Origin: Strigamia acuminata
Taxonomy: Eukaryota > Arthropoda > Chilopoda > Geophilomorpha > Linotaeniidae
Length of the DNA: 64,000 bases
Assembly (NCBI GenBank): GCA_949358305.1
Contig: OX442314.1
Span: 18,035,060-18,099,059 of the forward strand
Reading direction: 5' to 3'
Each line of letters begins with the position of its first letter. The stretch's first letter is position 1. Under the pieces are notes generated by a model, which was given only the letters and a program-made list of their open reading frames with translations, did not search any database and was not told the DNA's origin. Position numbers and translations under genes: made by a program. Of the stretch, positions 10,958 through 22,161 are shown piece by piece.

Positions 10958-13453
10958 TTGACGAGATCGGTGATTGTTGTTGAAAATTTTGCGAAACACG
11001 TGGCGGACGTAATGGCGGAAAATTTGGCGGTAATTTTGCAAGGATGTCGTTCGTCGCTTTTGTCCGTCGTCGAGGACGTCCTGAACGTATTCACGGTGAC
11101 GATTTTGAAAGGAGAAATCGACAGGCGCGGATTGGAATCGACGAGCAATTTGAAGCAAGACTTGATGACGGTACTTTTGCAAAATAACATGGAAATCGTT
11201 GCGTTTGAGGCGGCGGAGGCGGAGAGAATCGCGGCGGAGAAGTTGGTGGAAGACGATGCGGAGATCGTAGAGAAAACGTCAGCGGAGGAATTGGCGAAAG
11301 AAAGGTTGGAGGCGGAGAAACTGGAAGCGGAGGAGGCGGCACGTCCGGCCGGCGGAAGTGGGGCATCGTCCGCCGAATTGATGGTTTTTCAAATGGCCGA
11401 GATGATGAAGATGTTGATGCGGGACAAGTCGGAGACGGCGGCGCGTAATGCGGAAACGGAGGCGCGTAATGCGGAGAAGGAGACGCGGAATTCGGAGTTG
11501 TTGGCACAAAATACTTTGGTGATGAACCGCCTCATCGCGTCCCAGTGTTCGCAGACGGGTCCCGCAACCACGGTGGTGCAGATGCACTCAACCGTCGACA
11601 CCGTAAAAGCCATATCCTCTTTTTCGGGCGACGATAAGGAGAACGTGCATTCGTGGGTGAAGGAGGTAAAACGCGTGGCGAAGCTTTCGGCCTGGACGGA
11701 CGATCTGACGCTATTGAACGCAGCAACGAGGCTAGAAGGTCACGCCAGCGACTGGCAGAAGACTGAAGGAAAGAAAATATCGAGTTTGGAGGGCTGGATG
11801 TGGGCTCTAGAAGATAGATTTAAGTGCCGCATGAACTTGAACGAATTCTTTGAAATGCAAAAGAAAAGAAAACTGGAAGCATCGGAGACGATCGTTCATT
11901 ACATTTATTCAAAGAACACTTTACTAGAGCGTTGTGCGAGCCATATAAGTGAATCGGATCGAGTGTCGATGATTTTGGGCGGAATTGGCGAGGAGTTGGT
12001 GTCGTTTCCGTTGGCATCTGGCAACATCGGTTCGGTTGAGGAGCTTTTACATCGCGCGAGGGGTTTGGACGGGGCGAGAAAAGTGAAGACAACGGACAAA
12101 AATAGTAGTAACGTCGAAGTTAAACGAGCAGCGGAGGACGTGGTGAGGGAATCGACGAAGGAAGCATTTTCGGCGGCGTCGACGAACAAGAACTCACAAC
12201 GTCACGTGCAATATAGATACGGGATGGATAAATCTACTCTCACGTGTTTTAAGTGCGGTAAGATCGGACACGTGTCTTTCGACTGTTTGTTGGCAAGTGC
12301 GGGAGCAGTTACGACGGAGAAAACGCCGGAGAAGGTTATAGCTTGTGTTGTCAAGACGAGGAAACCGGAGATGAATTTGACGGTCGTTGCGTGTAGTGTG
12401 GAGGAGTTTGACACGGACGTTGAGGCGCTGATTGATCCGGGCGCAAACTTGACAATTATCGACGGCAGATTTTTGAAAGACAATACGGAATTAAGAGCGA
12501 ATAGATCGGGGGCCAGTTTTCATTCCGTCAATGGCCCGTTGGAGATCGATGGATTTCTCGACATTTCGTTTCGTATTGGCGATATTCAATCGAGAATGAG
12601 GAATGTAGCAGTGTCGTCAGGTTTACCTTTTCCTATCATCGTAGGCACAGACTGGCGTAGGCAAGAAGGTCTGAGGCTGATTTTGGAACCGAATGGCGAC
12701 ATGAATGTTTCAAGAGATCGCAGCAAGGTTCGGACTGTTGGTTGCACAATATTCGAGAAAGAGGCGAACCGAGAAAACGTGTGTTTGTCACTGGTCGTGG
12801 AATATGACAAGATTTTGGACGTAGCAGACGACGACAAGGACGGAGAAGTTGACGAATTTGAAAAAAACGATCAAGTTGAAAACGAAAATGGCATTTTTGA
12901 CAACAACGACGAAGAATTTGTTGAAAACGACGACGATCTTGGCGTGGAATGCGGGAAGGAGAACTTAGAACTTGACGTTACGAAAATCGAGCTAGTTGCG
13001 ATCGTAGAAAATGTGAATTTGGGAGAGGACAGATCAAAATTCGACGAAACGGTTCCGGGGTTCAATGAAGTTGACGCGAAATATGGTGAGGAACACGACG
13101 AGAAAGGCGAGGAACACGATAAGAATGAGGCGAATGAAAATGAAGACGAATCGAGTCACAAGGGCAAGATTGTACGAGAAAATTTGGAGCCGGGCTGGCT
13201 GGAGGACCTGGAGCTTAAGAGATATTTTGCCGAAGAACAGGAAGAGACTTTGACGGGAGAGACGGACTCGACAAAGATGAGCGAGGAGTTATCGGAGGCT
13301 TGTTGTGCATTAGAAAATCGCATTGTATCGAAATTGTTGAATTTTTTGTTTTGTTGTCGAGGGCGACAACCCAAAAAGGGGGGTCGTGTGAGCGATAGCT
13401 CCCCCTGGGGGTCATTTCGAGACTTGTTCTATCTTTTGTATGATTGGTTCTAG
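10958..13453 (+). CDS. Gag-protease polyprotein of a non-autonomous LTR element
   Basis: An 831-residue frame open to a stop inside the 3' LTR. The N-terminal third is charged and coiled-coil-like (residues about 70-190, rich in Glu/Ala/Lys). A capsid-like region follows. A CCHC zinc knuckle CFKCGKIGHVSFDC lies near residue 431. A retropepsin-like segment near residue 491 reads LIDPGANLTIIDG; the catalytic triplet is DPG where DTG or DSG is usual. The C-terminal part is very acidic. A frame at 10753-10944 lies just upstream but is separate. The true start may be 10958 or the Met codon at 11012. No polymerase domain is present. Confidence 0.85.
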   Translation: MTRSVIVVENFAKHVADVMAENLAVILQGCRSSLLSVVEDVLNVFTVTILKGEIDRRGLESTSNLKQDLMTVLLQNNMEIVAFEAAEAERIAAEKLVEDDAEIVEKTSAEELAKERLEAEKLEAEEAARPAGGSGASSAELMVFQMAEMMKMLMRDKSETAARNAETEARNAEKETRNSELLAQNTLVMNRLIASQCSQTGPATTVVQMHSTVDTVKAISSFSGDDKENVHSWVKEVKRVAKLSAWTDDLTLLNAATRLEGHASDWQKTEGKKISSLEGWMWALEDRFKCRMNLNEFFEMQKKRKLEASETIVHYIYSKNTLLERCASHISESDRVSMILGGIGEELVSFPLASGNIGSVEELLHRARGLDGARKVKTTDKNSSNVEVKRAAEDVVRESTKEAFSAASTNKNSQRHVQYRYGMDKSTLTCFKCGKIGHVSFDCLLASAGAVTTEKTPEKVIACVVKTRKPEMNLTVVACSVEEFDTDVEALIDPGANLTIIDGRFLKDNTELRANRSGASFHSVNGPLEIDGFLDISFRIGDIQSRMRNVAVSSGLPFPIIVGTDWRRQEGLRLILEPNGDMNVSRDRSKVRTVGCTIFEKEANRENVCLSLVVEYDKILDVADDDKDGEVDEFEKNDQVENENGIFDNNDEEFVENDDDLGVECGKENLELDVTKIELVAIVENVNLGEDRSKFDETVPGFNEVDAKYGEEHDEKGEEHDKNEANENEDESSHKGKIVRENLEPGWLEDLELKRYFAEEQEETLTGETDSTKMSEELSEACCALENRIVSKLLNFLFCCRGRQPKKGGRVSDSSPWGSFRDLFYLLYDWF
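13370..13386 (+). promoter_or_regulatory. Polypurine tract
   Basis: A-rich then G-rich purine run (AAAAAGGGGGG) immediately upstream of the 3' LTR, the position used to prime plus-strand DNA synthesis. It overlaps the coding frame. Confidence 0.7.
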
Positions 13454-13518
13454 GTTTTATGAATAAATCAGTCTAGTTTAGACAATCATCTTGATCGGTT
13501 GTCTTTATCATTCTCACA
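13387..13518 (+). repeat. 3' LTR
   Basis: Identical by eye to the 5' LTR at 10579-10710. The gag-protease stop codon falls 67 bp inside it. Confidence 0.92.
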
Positions 13519-13523
13519 CTGGG

Positions 13524-16500
13524 ATGACAACAGGTAACAGACAAGCTTAGTTGGCACGGAATGCATGACACGTGATTGCTGTCATCCAATCAGCGCACAG
13601 TACGAATCAAAGGAAATAACACATGAATACGTGTCCATGATATCCTTGGTTGATGGTACAATTTCATGGATAGAACAGGGTGTTTAGTATGAATTCAACC
13701 GCAGCCAGTGTACAGGAAATAACTTTTGGTCCAGCCGCTTAAGATTAGCCGAGGTCGGCCCAACACACAACCATTTCCTGCGTCTACGTTTTCAGTGGTC
13801 GAATTTCTGAGCAATGTAATTAGAAAAATAAATTTTCAAACAGAAATATATTTTTGTATAAATATAGCGTCAGTCAATAGATTTGTAGAAAATTAATGAG
13901 GATGGCTGAATGCTCTTTCGATTCATGCGTCATGCGGTTTCATCAAACATTAATCAAGACTATTGTAATTAGCTGCTGCTCAATCATCACAGCGTGGAGC
14001 CACTGATTGGCTGACTTCTGAATTTTAATACTGTGCAGTGGGGAACGTAAGATTGCAGCTTTCATTACCGTTATTACGACCACCACAGCGTAACGCGTAG
14101 ACCTAAACTCACCGATTTAACTTTTAAGATTATTGCGAAAATCATCATTAGCAAAGGAAAACTTCTTGTCGTCATTTATTCTATCCCCTTTGTAAGCAAC
14201 GGAGTAAAACTTAATCAGCATAAAGTAGCAATCTACCAAATTCACAGTAATTTTGGTTGCCAAGCATTTAAATGCGTTTTATTCATAACCAACATAAGCA
14301 ACGCTGATGTAACAACTGCAAAGTGACTGTTAAAAAGTTAACAACAACCAAAAAATCCAACATAAAATGTTAATAAAACTGATTTCTTTTTTCCAAGTGT
14401 AATCCCTTTCAAGAAATTCTCAAAATACATTTTTTCTCTTCTTTTTTTGAACCACACGCCAAATTTTATTATAATTTCATTCGCAACTCACACATTCCAA
14501 GAAAATCCTAAACCAAAACATATATACACCTAAATCCTGCTGTGAAAATCCTGCAAAAATCTCCATACGAAACGACATGTGCTATTCCACTCAAAGCGGA
14601 ATAATATTTCAATCACACTTACAAAACTGTATTTTTCTCTAAACAAATCCTGTTTCATCCACGTTTCAATTCACAACAAGCGAAACCAACACTTTGATCG
14701 ATGAGTTAAACTCGGGAAGTAAATTCAGAGAGATCAATACCGTTTTCAAACTGCAAATACGACCTCACAATGGAATGGTGCTAATTAACTTCCGTCATCG
14801 AGTATCAAGTCATTATCCAAAAGCTCATCTTACACCCTCATAAAACCAGAGAGGTGGGGCTGCCATAATTGAGAAGGAGTTCCAACACCCCATTTTCTGC
14901 TCGAGCACCACTGCTTTTTCTTTGGCTCATAAATTCTAAAGGGATAAGGATCTTTACATGCCATATATCCAAACTCATGAATACTAAATGAGGTAACAAA
15001 GAGTTAACGAATGATTAAAAAAGATGAGATAAATCATTTCTCGTAAATCGAACAAACTTTCTTCTTTTTATCTTATTTAATTAGTACAAAAGTTAAATGA
15101 AGGGGAAAAAATGATGCAATTATATGCAGACAACACGCAATAATCAAGATTTTTTTTTTTAAAAAAAGTTCTCTCTGAATTAATTAGCCCACCATCTCTT
15201 CCGGCACGAGTTGGGAGTTGGAAGGAAGCCTGTAGTCAATGGACTGAAGGCCCATTGCCAAGCCGCTAAGCTTAAACGATTAAAGCGCTTTCCTTCGGCC
15301 CATAGGTAATAAGTTCAGATGGGAACAGACGACTGGTTTATATTTTTAGACCAAAAAATAAATATGTATAAATATAAAAGCCATCCTTTAGCGGAAAATA
15401 AAGCCGTTAATCCTGTGCAAACTTCTGAAGACGACTGAATTGCGATGAACACATCTTTAAGTTTGAAATACTTTTGTTTAGAAAACTTTGTACCCAAAGT
15501 TTGTTTAGGTTTCATTGGAATTTGGCACAAGTTTCACTCTTTTCAAGACTAAGTCTTTTTTTCTCTCTGTTTTTACAGACACATGTTGTCATCCGAAACT
15601 CACAATGTAATGAAACAATGAAACAATTTCAAACTATCCGTCATTCCATGAGTTAAACCAGAAATTTCTCACAGAAGTTTTCAATTTCAATCGCCAACAA
15701 TTTAAGAAGTTTAAATTACATTCTCTGGATATTTGCTTGCAAAATGATTAAACGAATGCCTAAAATTTCTCGAATTATTTCTAAACTTTAAGATAAAGAT
15801 AAAGCTAGTGTCCAAATGGATACAATTCGACTTTATTCAATTAGAGAAACCTCACGACGCCGTTTTAGCAAACGACTCAACCGACCCATTCATGATGATT
15901 AACGAGCTTAACTTTATTTCCTGTACATTATATTTATAAAGTAAAAATAGATTTAAAAAAAAGAAGAAAACCACCACACCCACACATTAGCAAGGGTCAG
16001 TTTGCGTCGCCTTAGCAACTTATTAAATTATTTTTAGCTTGCACAGTTGAGTGAGATTTAACTTGCAGAACAGAAACAAACTAATTTACGGAAGAAAGAA
16101 ACGAGAGCAGAAAATTCTCACCGCAAATCTCATTACACATGTAACTTTAAACATGAAGTTTGTAATTCATTCACCAGATGATAAACTGAAGCTGAGCAGA
16201 ATTTGTTTTCACTACATTAATTTCACATATGCCTTTCAAAAGCAACAAACCGATGCGCCATAAAAATATCCTCGAGACAGGTAGGGGATTAAAGTGGGGG
16301 TGTTGAATTACCATTCTTGAAACCAGGGGGTACGACATTCAACCGAATCTCCGGCACGGACTTTCGAATCCCGTTCCAAATCCCTGAATCTCCGAATCCC
16401 GAATCTTTACATTTTGTAAAAATTTTGAATTTTTTGTCGAAAATTGGACAAAAGTTCAAATATTTTCAACTTTTTGATGAAAATAATCATCTAAATCTTT

Positions 16501-19500
16501 CCGAATCCCAATCAAATCCTAAGAAAGATTCAAATCTCTGACACGCAGTGATTGAAACACACATTTTATTCAAAAAGTTTTGTGGTTCATTAAAATTAAT
16601 TCAGCCCGTTTTCAAATTCCAAAGATATGAGCTTGCGACTCGAGTTGATAGAGTCAATACAAGAGCAACTGTGTCAGATAACAGCGATAAGCGGACATTC
16701 ATCTTGTGCGACTGGACCTGTCTTGTGCTCACTGCTCAGTGTATAGATACGCCTTATATTATAGTCCTTAATCATGCTGTCGCTTTCCTTGATAGTTTCG
16801 CCTCACTTTCTTCTAATCCTGACGAATTACATGTCCAAAAAGCAGCCAGTTTATTGCTCCATTCCATTCCTTCTCTTTTACTTTTAGACTCAATTAATTG
16901 AATTAAATTGTCACTCGGGGTGATGAGGCGGCACACTTTTATTTTTCCCTTGATGAAACGTTCGCTTGTACCTAATTCCGTTGATCGTGGCATCGCGCCG
17001 TTGTAAAACACGAGTTGCCATCTGAGTGTTGAAATTGACTGCGCAAGTGTTTGCAGTTCACAACAATTTTTCCTTTTAGTTGTGAACAAGTTTCAACTTT
17101 AGGGCGTTTTCCAAGTTGAATAAAAAATTAATCCCTAAAGTGATGCGATATCAATAACGTGATACAATAAATTAGCTTCAACATTTTACTTTCAACAAAT
17201 AAACTTTTCATGTTTGCGTCGTTAAACACACAAAAGAGAAGCATTTTATATTGCAGCCGATAGCAGTGAAAGTCAAGTCCTAGTTTATTTATCCCGACGC
17301 AATTGGTTTATTTTATTAAACTAACGTGTCTGGAATTGATGAACTCTATGATTTATATTAACGAACTTCCCTGTTCAAATGTTTAAACAAGTGTGCCTCG
17401 AGCTTTTCCGAGCTACTAATAACAATTTAATTGGTAAACATGGTTATTTTCATGCATATTTTAAAGACTTTTATTTAACTTGACATGACCGATTGTATGT
17501 TTCAACGTCCGACGACTTAAACTACAGAAGCTGTAAAAGTATTTACTTGACATATTAATTTACAGTCCACTTGATCTTCAATCTATCGTCTTTTTTTCTG
17601 ACAATGGCGGCAGCAATAACAGAAGCAAGCACTTGAACATACCTTAAACAAATATTCAAGCAAGAGCAAACAACCCTTGCAACTTTTTATTGTCACTACA
17701 CAAGTGACAAGGCGATTTAATCTGAAGATGGGATTGGACAGACTAGTGGGTGTTGCCTGTCACTAGCACTTTCCTATAACCCAATAAAACAACTGCAAAA
17801 TTTTAACAAAATTCTGACTGCCAAAACCCAGTAAATTCAAACAAAAAACAACAATTGTAAAATGTGGGGGGAAAAGCATTTTTGTCCAAAATATTTGCAT
17901 AAATCAAATAAACCATCTATGACGAAAACTTTGAATGCACTTCTTGAGTGAAGTATTGCGAGTTAAAGTGAATGTTTAAGAAAAAATAGCTACGGTACCT
18001 CAGAAAAATCCCTTGGCCACCATTAGTTGCTTGGCAACTGCATACAGATATCTGTAAAAAGGAAGAAAATGCAATAAAGACCCTTCAACCTCGAATATAA
18101 AAAAAACACCAAAGTTGACCTGGAAAACAGTAGAAACATGCGCAGATTGCAATCGTTTTGCTTAACAAAGTTTTGAAGAAGAAAGAAAAACAAACCCTCA
18201 TCCCAGATAAGAAGAAAAACAATCAAATTATCCCGAAAGTTCATCCTTTTTGATTGCAACAAACTCTTTCATACGATGCAACGAATGTTAATAATCAATG
18301 ACATAAGTATAGAATAACAACATATGGAAGAAGCAGTCTTCTAAACTTTCTACTCCCACAAGAATTGTTTTGCATTCTTGCGGTTCAATATAACTAAAAA
18401 TATATAGAAAAAAAACGAGTTCTTCTCGACAGCACGTTGAATAATGCTCATCTATTTACAATATACCCTTTTTTATGTGGCTTAAAATAAAAAAAAATAA
18501 AAAAAGAAGAAATTCTTAAGAAATTCGATAAAGGTCTTTTTCGTGATCAGCATTTTTGAGTTTCCTAGGTAAAATATCGGATTACACATCCAAAAAAGAA
18601 AAAAAAATCAAATTTCCAGGTAAAATACAATATAAAACAAACAAATTTCCTACCACAATAAATATATATTGATTTTTTTTATTACTAGCATTCAACTCCA
18701 AAGATAAGAAAAACAGAAATGTTTGTTGCAAATGCTGAATAAATATTGACTTTTTATACGACTCCGCCTTTTTTTTTCTTCTTCTCATTTTAACTCAATT
18801 ACGAATGAATTACTGTATTTGTATTCAGTAAACAAATCGACCAATTTAATTACCTGCAAACTACAATTAATGCGAGATGAAAACAAACTACACAAACATC
18901 TATCTAATGCTGAAAATTATTTTCATTTTTCAATCAATCATTTAAAAAGTTGCCATGACAATTTTATTTTCCAATTTCTTGCATTTCTCGATATAAAATA
19001 TTGAATTTCTTAGTAACGGTATTCAATTTTTCTCGTGAATTCACACTTTTTTCTTGTCAAATATGCAGGAGGAGGAAAGAAGAGGATAAAAGATGAAGAA
19101 AAAAAATCTTTCATCATGTTTCTCTGTCTGAGAGAAGACGCGAGTAATCCCAGAGAATACAATTTTCTAGCTCGATCATATTTGTCAAGACACGTGAGAC
19201 ATTTCTCCAACCGGGAGATTACGCAACACGATTTTAATCCGTACTGTCTCCAAAAACATTTTCTTTTAAATAAACAAAACTTTAAATCCAATAAATTTAT
19301 TTATACAAAAGACAACTTGATCTTTTCAAGTTACTTTAATTTATTCTTTTTTACAACGTGTATATTTTATAACTTGTTTTGAGAGCAACAATATATTTAA
19401 ATCCAAAAATCGTATTTTTGGAAATTTAATAACTAGAAAATCTGTTTTACGCCAAAATCTATAAAATTCTCTGCATGTGTTTTCTTTATTACAGTAGTAG

Positions 19501-21136
19501 TTCACAGGCATTCGACCACGCATGTGTTGCACCATCGTGTTATTGATCAATGGTATTGAACCCACTGCAATCGACCAACGCACAAACTACGTAAACCAAA
19601 TTGGAATTACGATTTAAGCTCACAATTTCGCTCTATTTTTATTTTCCCTCCTATAAAAGAGTTTTTTAGTAGAAAAAAAAAATACTTGGCTTTTAAAAAT
19701 TGTGGAAAACGAACCGAAGCGTATAAATTTCATTTTCACTACAAAGGGCAAAACATAATCTTCTTTCTTTTGAAACTAATTATATCTCTATTACTTCCGG
19801 CAGTTTTTCTGCAATGACGTCAAGGAAGTTTCTGTAAAATGCCCGAAAAAATATTAATAAGAATAAAGTGCTTTTAGTCATGAATTCTTCTCAAAGTAAG
19901 TTTCCAGCATTTCAAAGGAGACCAAATCCCGTTGTAAATAAAATGAGGTCGTTAGCACATAACTAATGGCTCGCCTACTGTATAATAAGGAAATCAAATC
20001 AATTTTCATTGCCTGTGACTAACAAGAAAAGCAACTCCAATGTTTCCAATTTATCATTCCTCGCGGATACAACGTCAAATATTTACGAAAACACAACTTT
20101 TTTTTATTTATTTATCACTGACAAAGCAAAAAATCCTGCTTCAGCCGTCAATTCATCTGGAATCAAACAATGGCCGCGGCTCAAGTTAACATTTCGTAAG
20201 AAAATGACAGTTTTATTAAGAAATTCTACTCCCCACGTACACAACTGGAAGCTCGTTCTGACGTTCATTGCAATATGATACGATTACTTTGATCCTGACT
20301 GAACTGTCAAAAACACTAAGCTAATTTCCTACCTCGTAACCGTAACAACAAATTTATTTATAACTACAAATATATTTTCTGCCATTTCACATATAAAATG
20401 AATTTTCTGAGCCAACTGTCACCCCCAACAGTCACCTGAACAGTTTTGTGACCATAAAATTGCACTTGACCACATAGTAATTGTAAATTTTGCCAAGATA
20501 TGAAGCAAAATATTAATTCTATAAAGAACAAGTTAAGTCGCTTATTGCGTATCCAATTAATTTACTTAATTTATTGTTCTTTCCCACAGAAAATTGCTAC
20601 ACCTTCTGTATCACATACAGTAGATCTTGGACGAACAAGAGTAGATAAAAGTTCAGCTTCTTCACCAACAAAATTGTTGGTTTAACTTCCGGTCTGGTCA
20701 CTATGGATTGAACTGAGGATCAGGTCTGTAAATAGCCCGGAAGGAGAGCACGCCACTTTGATTTTATTCTTTAAAGCACTATTTTTATACTTGATTTTTC
20801 AGAAAATAAGGCAAGATAAGGATAAAGTAAAAATAAAACATATTATTATTCAGCAAACAGAGTGCAGCAAGCAGCAAACGGCCCTGTTCCCGGAGAATCA
20901 AAGACTCAATCCGCAGCATCCCTGATGGGCAGATGCATTGCAAACTTGCTATCAAAAACTTCCTACGGAACACGAACTGATGTACAAAACTGAATGTCAA
21001 ATTGGCGAATTTAATTTGAAATCCAATTCCTAACACGGCAACATACACAGCATAAACTTAGCATATTATCGCCTAATTGAAATCAAAGGTTCCGGATACA
21101 ATCAAATAGCAAAAGAAATTTAAATTTCCCCCTCAC
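13524..21136. other. AT-rich stretch without recognisable gene
   Basis: No exon series, RNA gene or bounded mobile element recognised. A segment at about 16270-16545 repeats the word CGAATC(C/T) and may be an old transposon remnant. The frame at 16548-16901 (117 codons) resembles nothing I know. The rest is low-complexity AT-rich sequence. Confidence 0.45.
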
Positions 21137-21494
21137 TTACAAGGGGAGAGCACCAATAAGCTATCACAGATTGTTATAATATTAAACAAGAAGGATTGTT
21201 ATATCATGCTGAATGAGACCCTAAAATAATTTTATTCCATAGACAGCCAACAATGCAAACAATGAGCTCAAAGTTGGCACTATTTTGTCTGTGTATACAT
21301 CAAATCTGAGCAATCAGGCCTAGTGTATGAATACTGTAAACAACAGTTGCTAGGTAAAAAATAGTCCCAAGATCCAAGTTCAATTTTATCATTTGAGATT
21401 CAATGATGTCATTTCCTCTTTTGATATCACATGACATATGACATCAGAACTTTGTTCAACAACATGACTGTCTTCATGAAGACAATAATAGTTT

Positions 21495-21566
21495 GTAGTG
21501 GTGGTCCAGTGGTTCAGGCAATGGACTAGGAATCTTTCCACACAGGTTCAAATCCTGGTGTGTGTG
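21495..21566 (+). other. tRNA-like segment with A and B boxes (left arm)
   Basis: An A-box-like TGGTCCAGTGG (21502-21512) is followed at normal tRNA spacing by a B-box-like GGTTCAAATCC (21545-21555). The acceptor strands do not pair, the T stem has a mismatch, and I cannot build a five-pair anticodon stem with a seven-base loop. It is a tRNA-derived relic or internal Pol III promoter, not a working tRNA gene. Confidence 0.55.
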
Positions 21567-21732
21567 AAAATTTTTTACTTTTATTTTTTAATTTTTTTTA
21601 GCAGTAATTTTAATGTTTGTAATTTTATGTTTGTTAAAAAATTAAAATTAATTAATTAAAGTTTTCTAAAAACAAACATAAAATTACAAACATTAAAATT
21701 ACTGCTAAAAAAAAATAAAGTAAAAAATTTTC

Positions 21733-21805
21733 ACACACACCAGGATTTGAACCTGTGTGGAAAGATTCCTAGTCCATTGCCTGAACCACTGGACCACCAC
21801 TACAA
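21733..21805 (-). other. tRNA-like segment with A and B boxes (right arm)
   Basis: The inverted copy of the left-arm segment: B box complement at 21743-21753, A box complement at 21786-21796. The same folding defects apply. The two promoters would transcribe toward each other through the hairpin. Confidence 0.55.
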
Positions 21806-22161
21806 ACTATTATTGTCTTCATGAAGACAGTCATGTTGTTGAACAAAGTTCTGATGTCATATGTCATGTGATATCAAAAGAGGAAATGACATCATTGAAT
21901 CTCAAATGATAAAATTGAACTTGGATCTTGGGACTATTTTTTACCTAGCAACTGTTGTTTACAGTATTCATACACTAGGCCTGATTGCTCAGATTTGATG
22001 TATACACAGACAAAATAGTGCCAACTTTGAGCTCATTGTTTGCATTGTTGGCTGTCTATGGAATAAAATTATTTTAGGGTCTCATTCAGCATGATATAAC
22101 AATCCTTCTTGTTTAATATTATAACAATCTGTGATAGCTTATTGGTGCTCTCCCCTTGTTA

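Larger units (their letters stand above)
10579..13518 (+). mobile_element. LTR retrotransposon with gag-protease but no pol
   Basis: A complete 2,940-bp element: 132-bp LTR, primer-binding site, one 831-codon gag-protease frame, purine tract, 132-bp LTR. It is flanked by a 5-bp target duplication CTGGG (10574-10578 and 13519-13523). The two LTRs are identical by eye, so insertion is very recent. There is no reverse transcriptase, RNase H or integrase sequence and no room for one. It must depend on another element's enzymes, like the gag-only short LTR elements described in plants (TR-GAG). Composition in the coding part is much more GC-rich than the flanks. Confidence 0.9.
21140..22158. mobile_element. 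1.0-kb near-perfect palindromic fold-back MITE
   Basis: Two arms of about 490 bp (21140-21635 and 21671-22158) are inverted copies around an AT-rich centre of about 35 bp; by eye they differ only in small indels. The outer ends are CAAGGGGAGAGCACC and its complement. TTA lies on both sides (21137-21139, 22159-22161), a 3-bp duplication compatible with PIF/Harbinger-type (TWA) insertion. No protein is encoded. Each arm contains a tRNA-like segment. Confidence 0.8.

Noticed and set aside
11091-11507. Pro/Ser-rich minus-strand frame
   Set aside because: Antisense of the Glu/Ala-rich coiled coil of the gag protein.
16548-16901. 117-codon plus-strand frame
   Set aside because: Hydrophobic C-terminus but no recognisable family and no supporting neighbours.
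21495-21566. A functional tRNA gene
   Set aside because: A and B boxes are present but acceptor and anticodon stems do not form.
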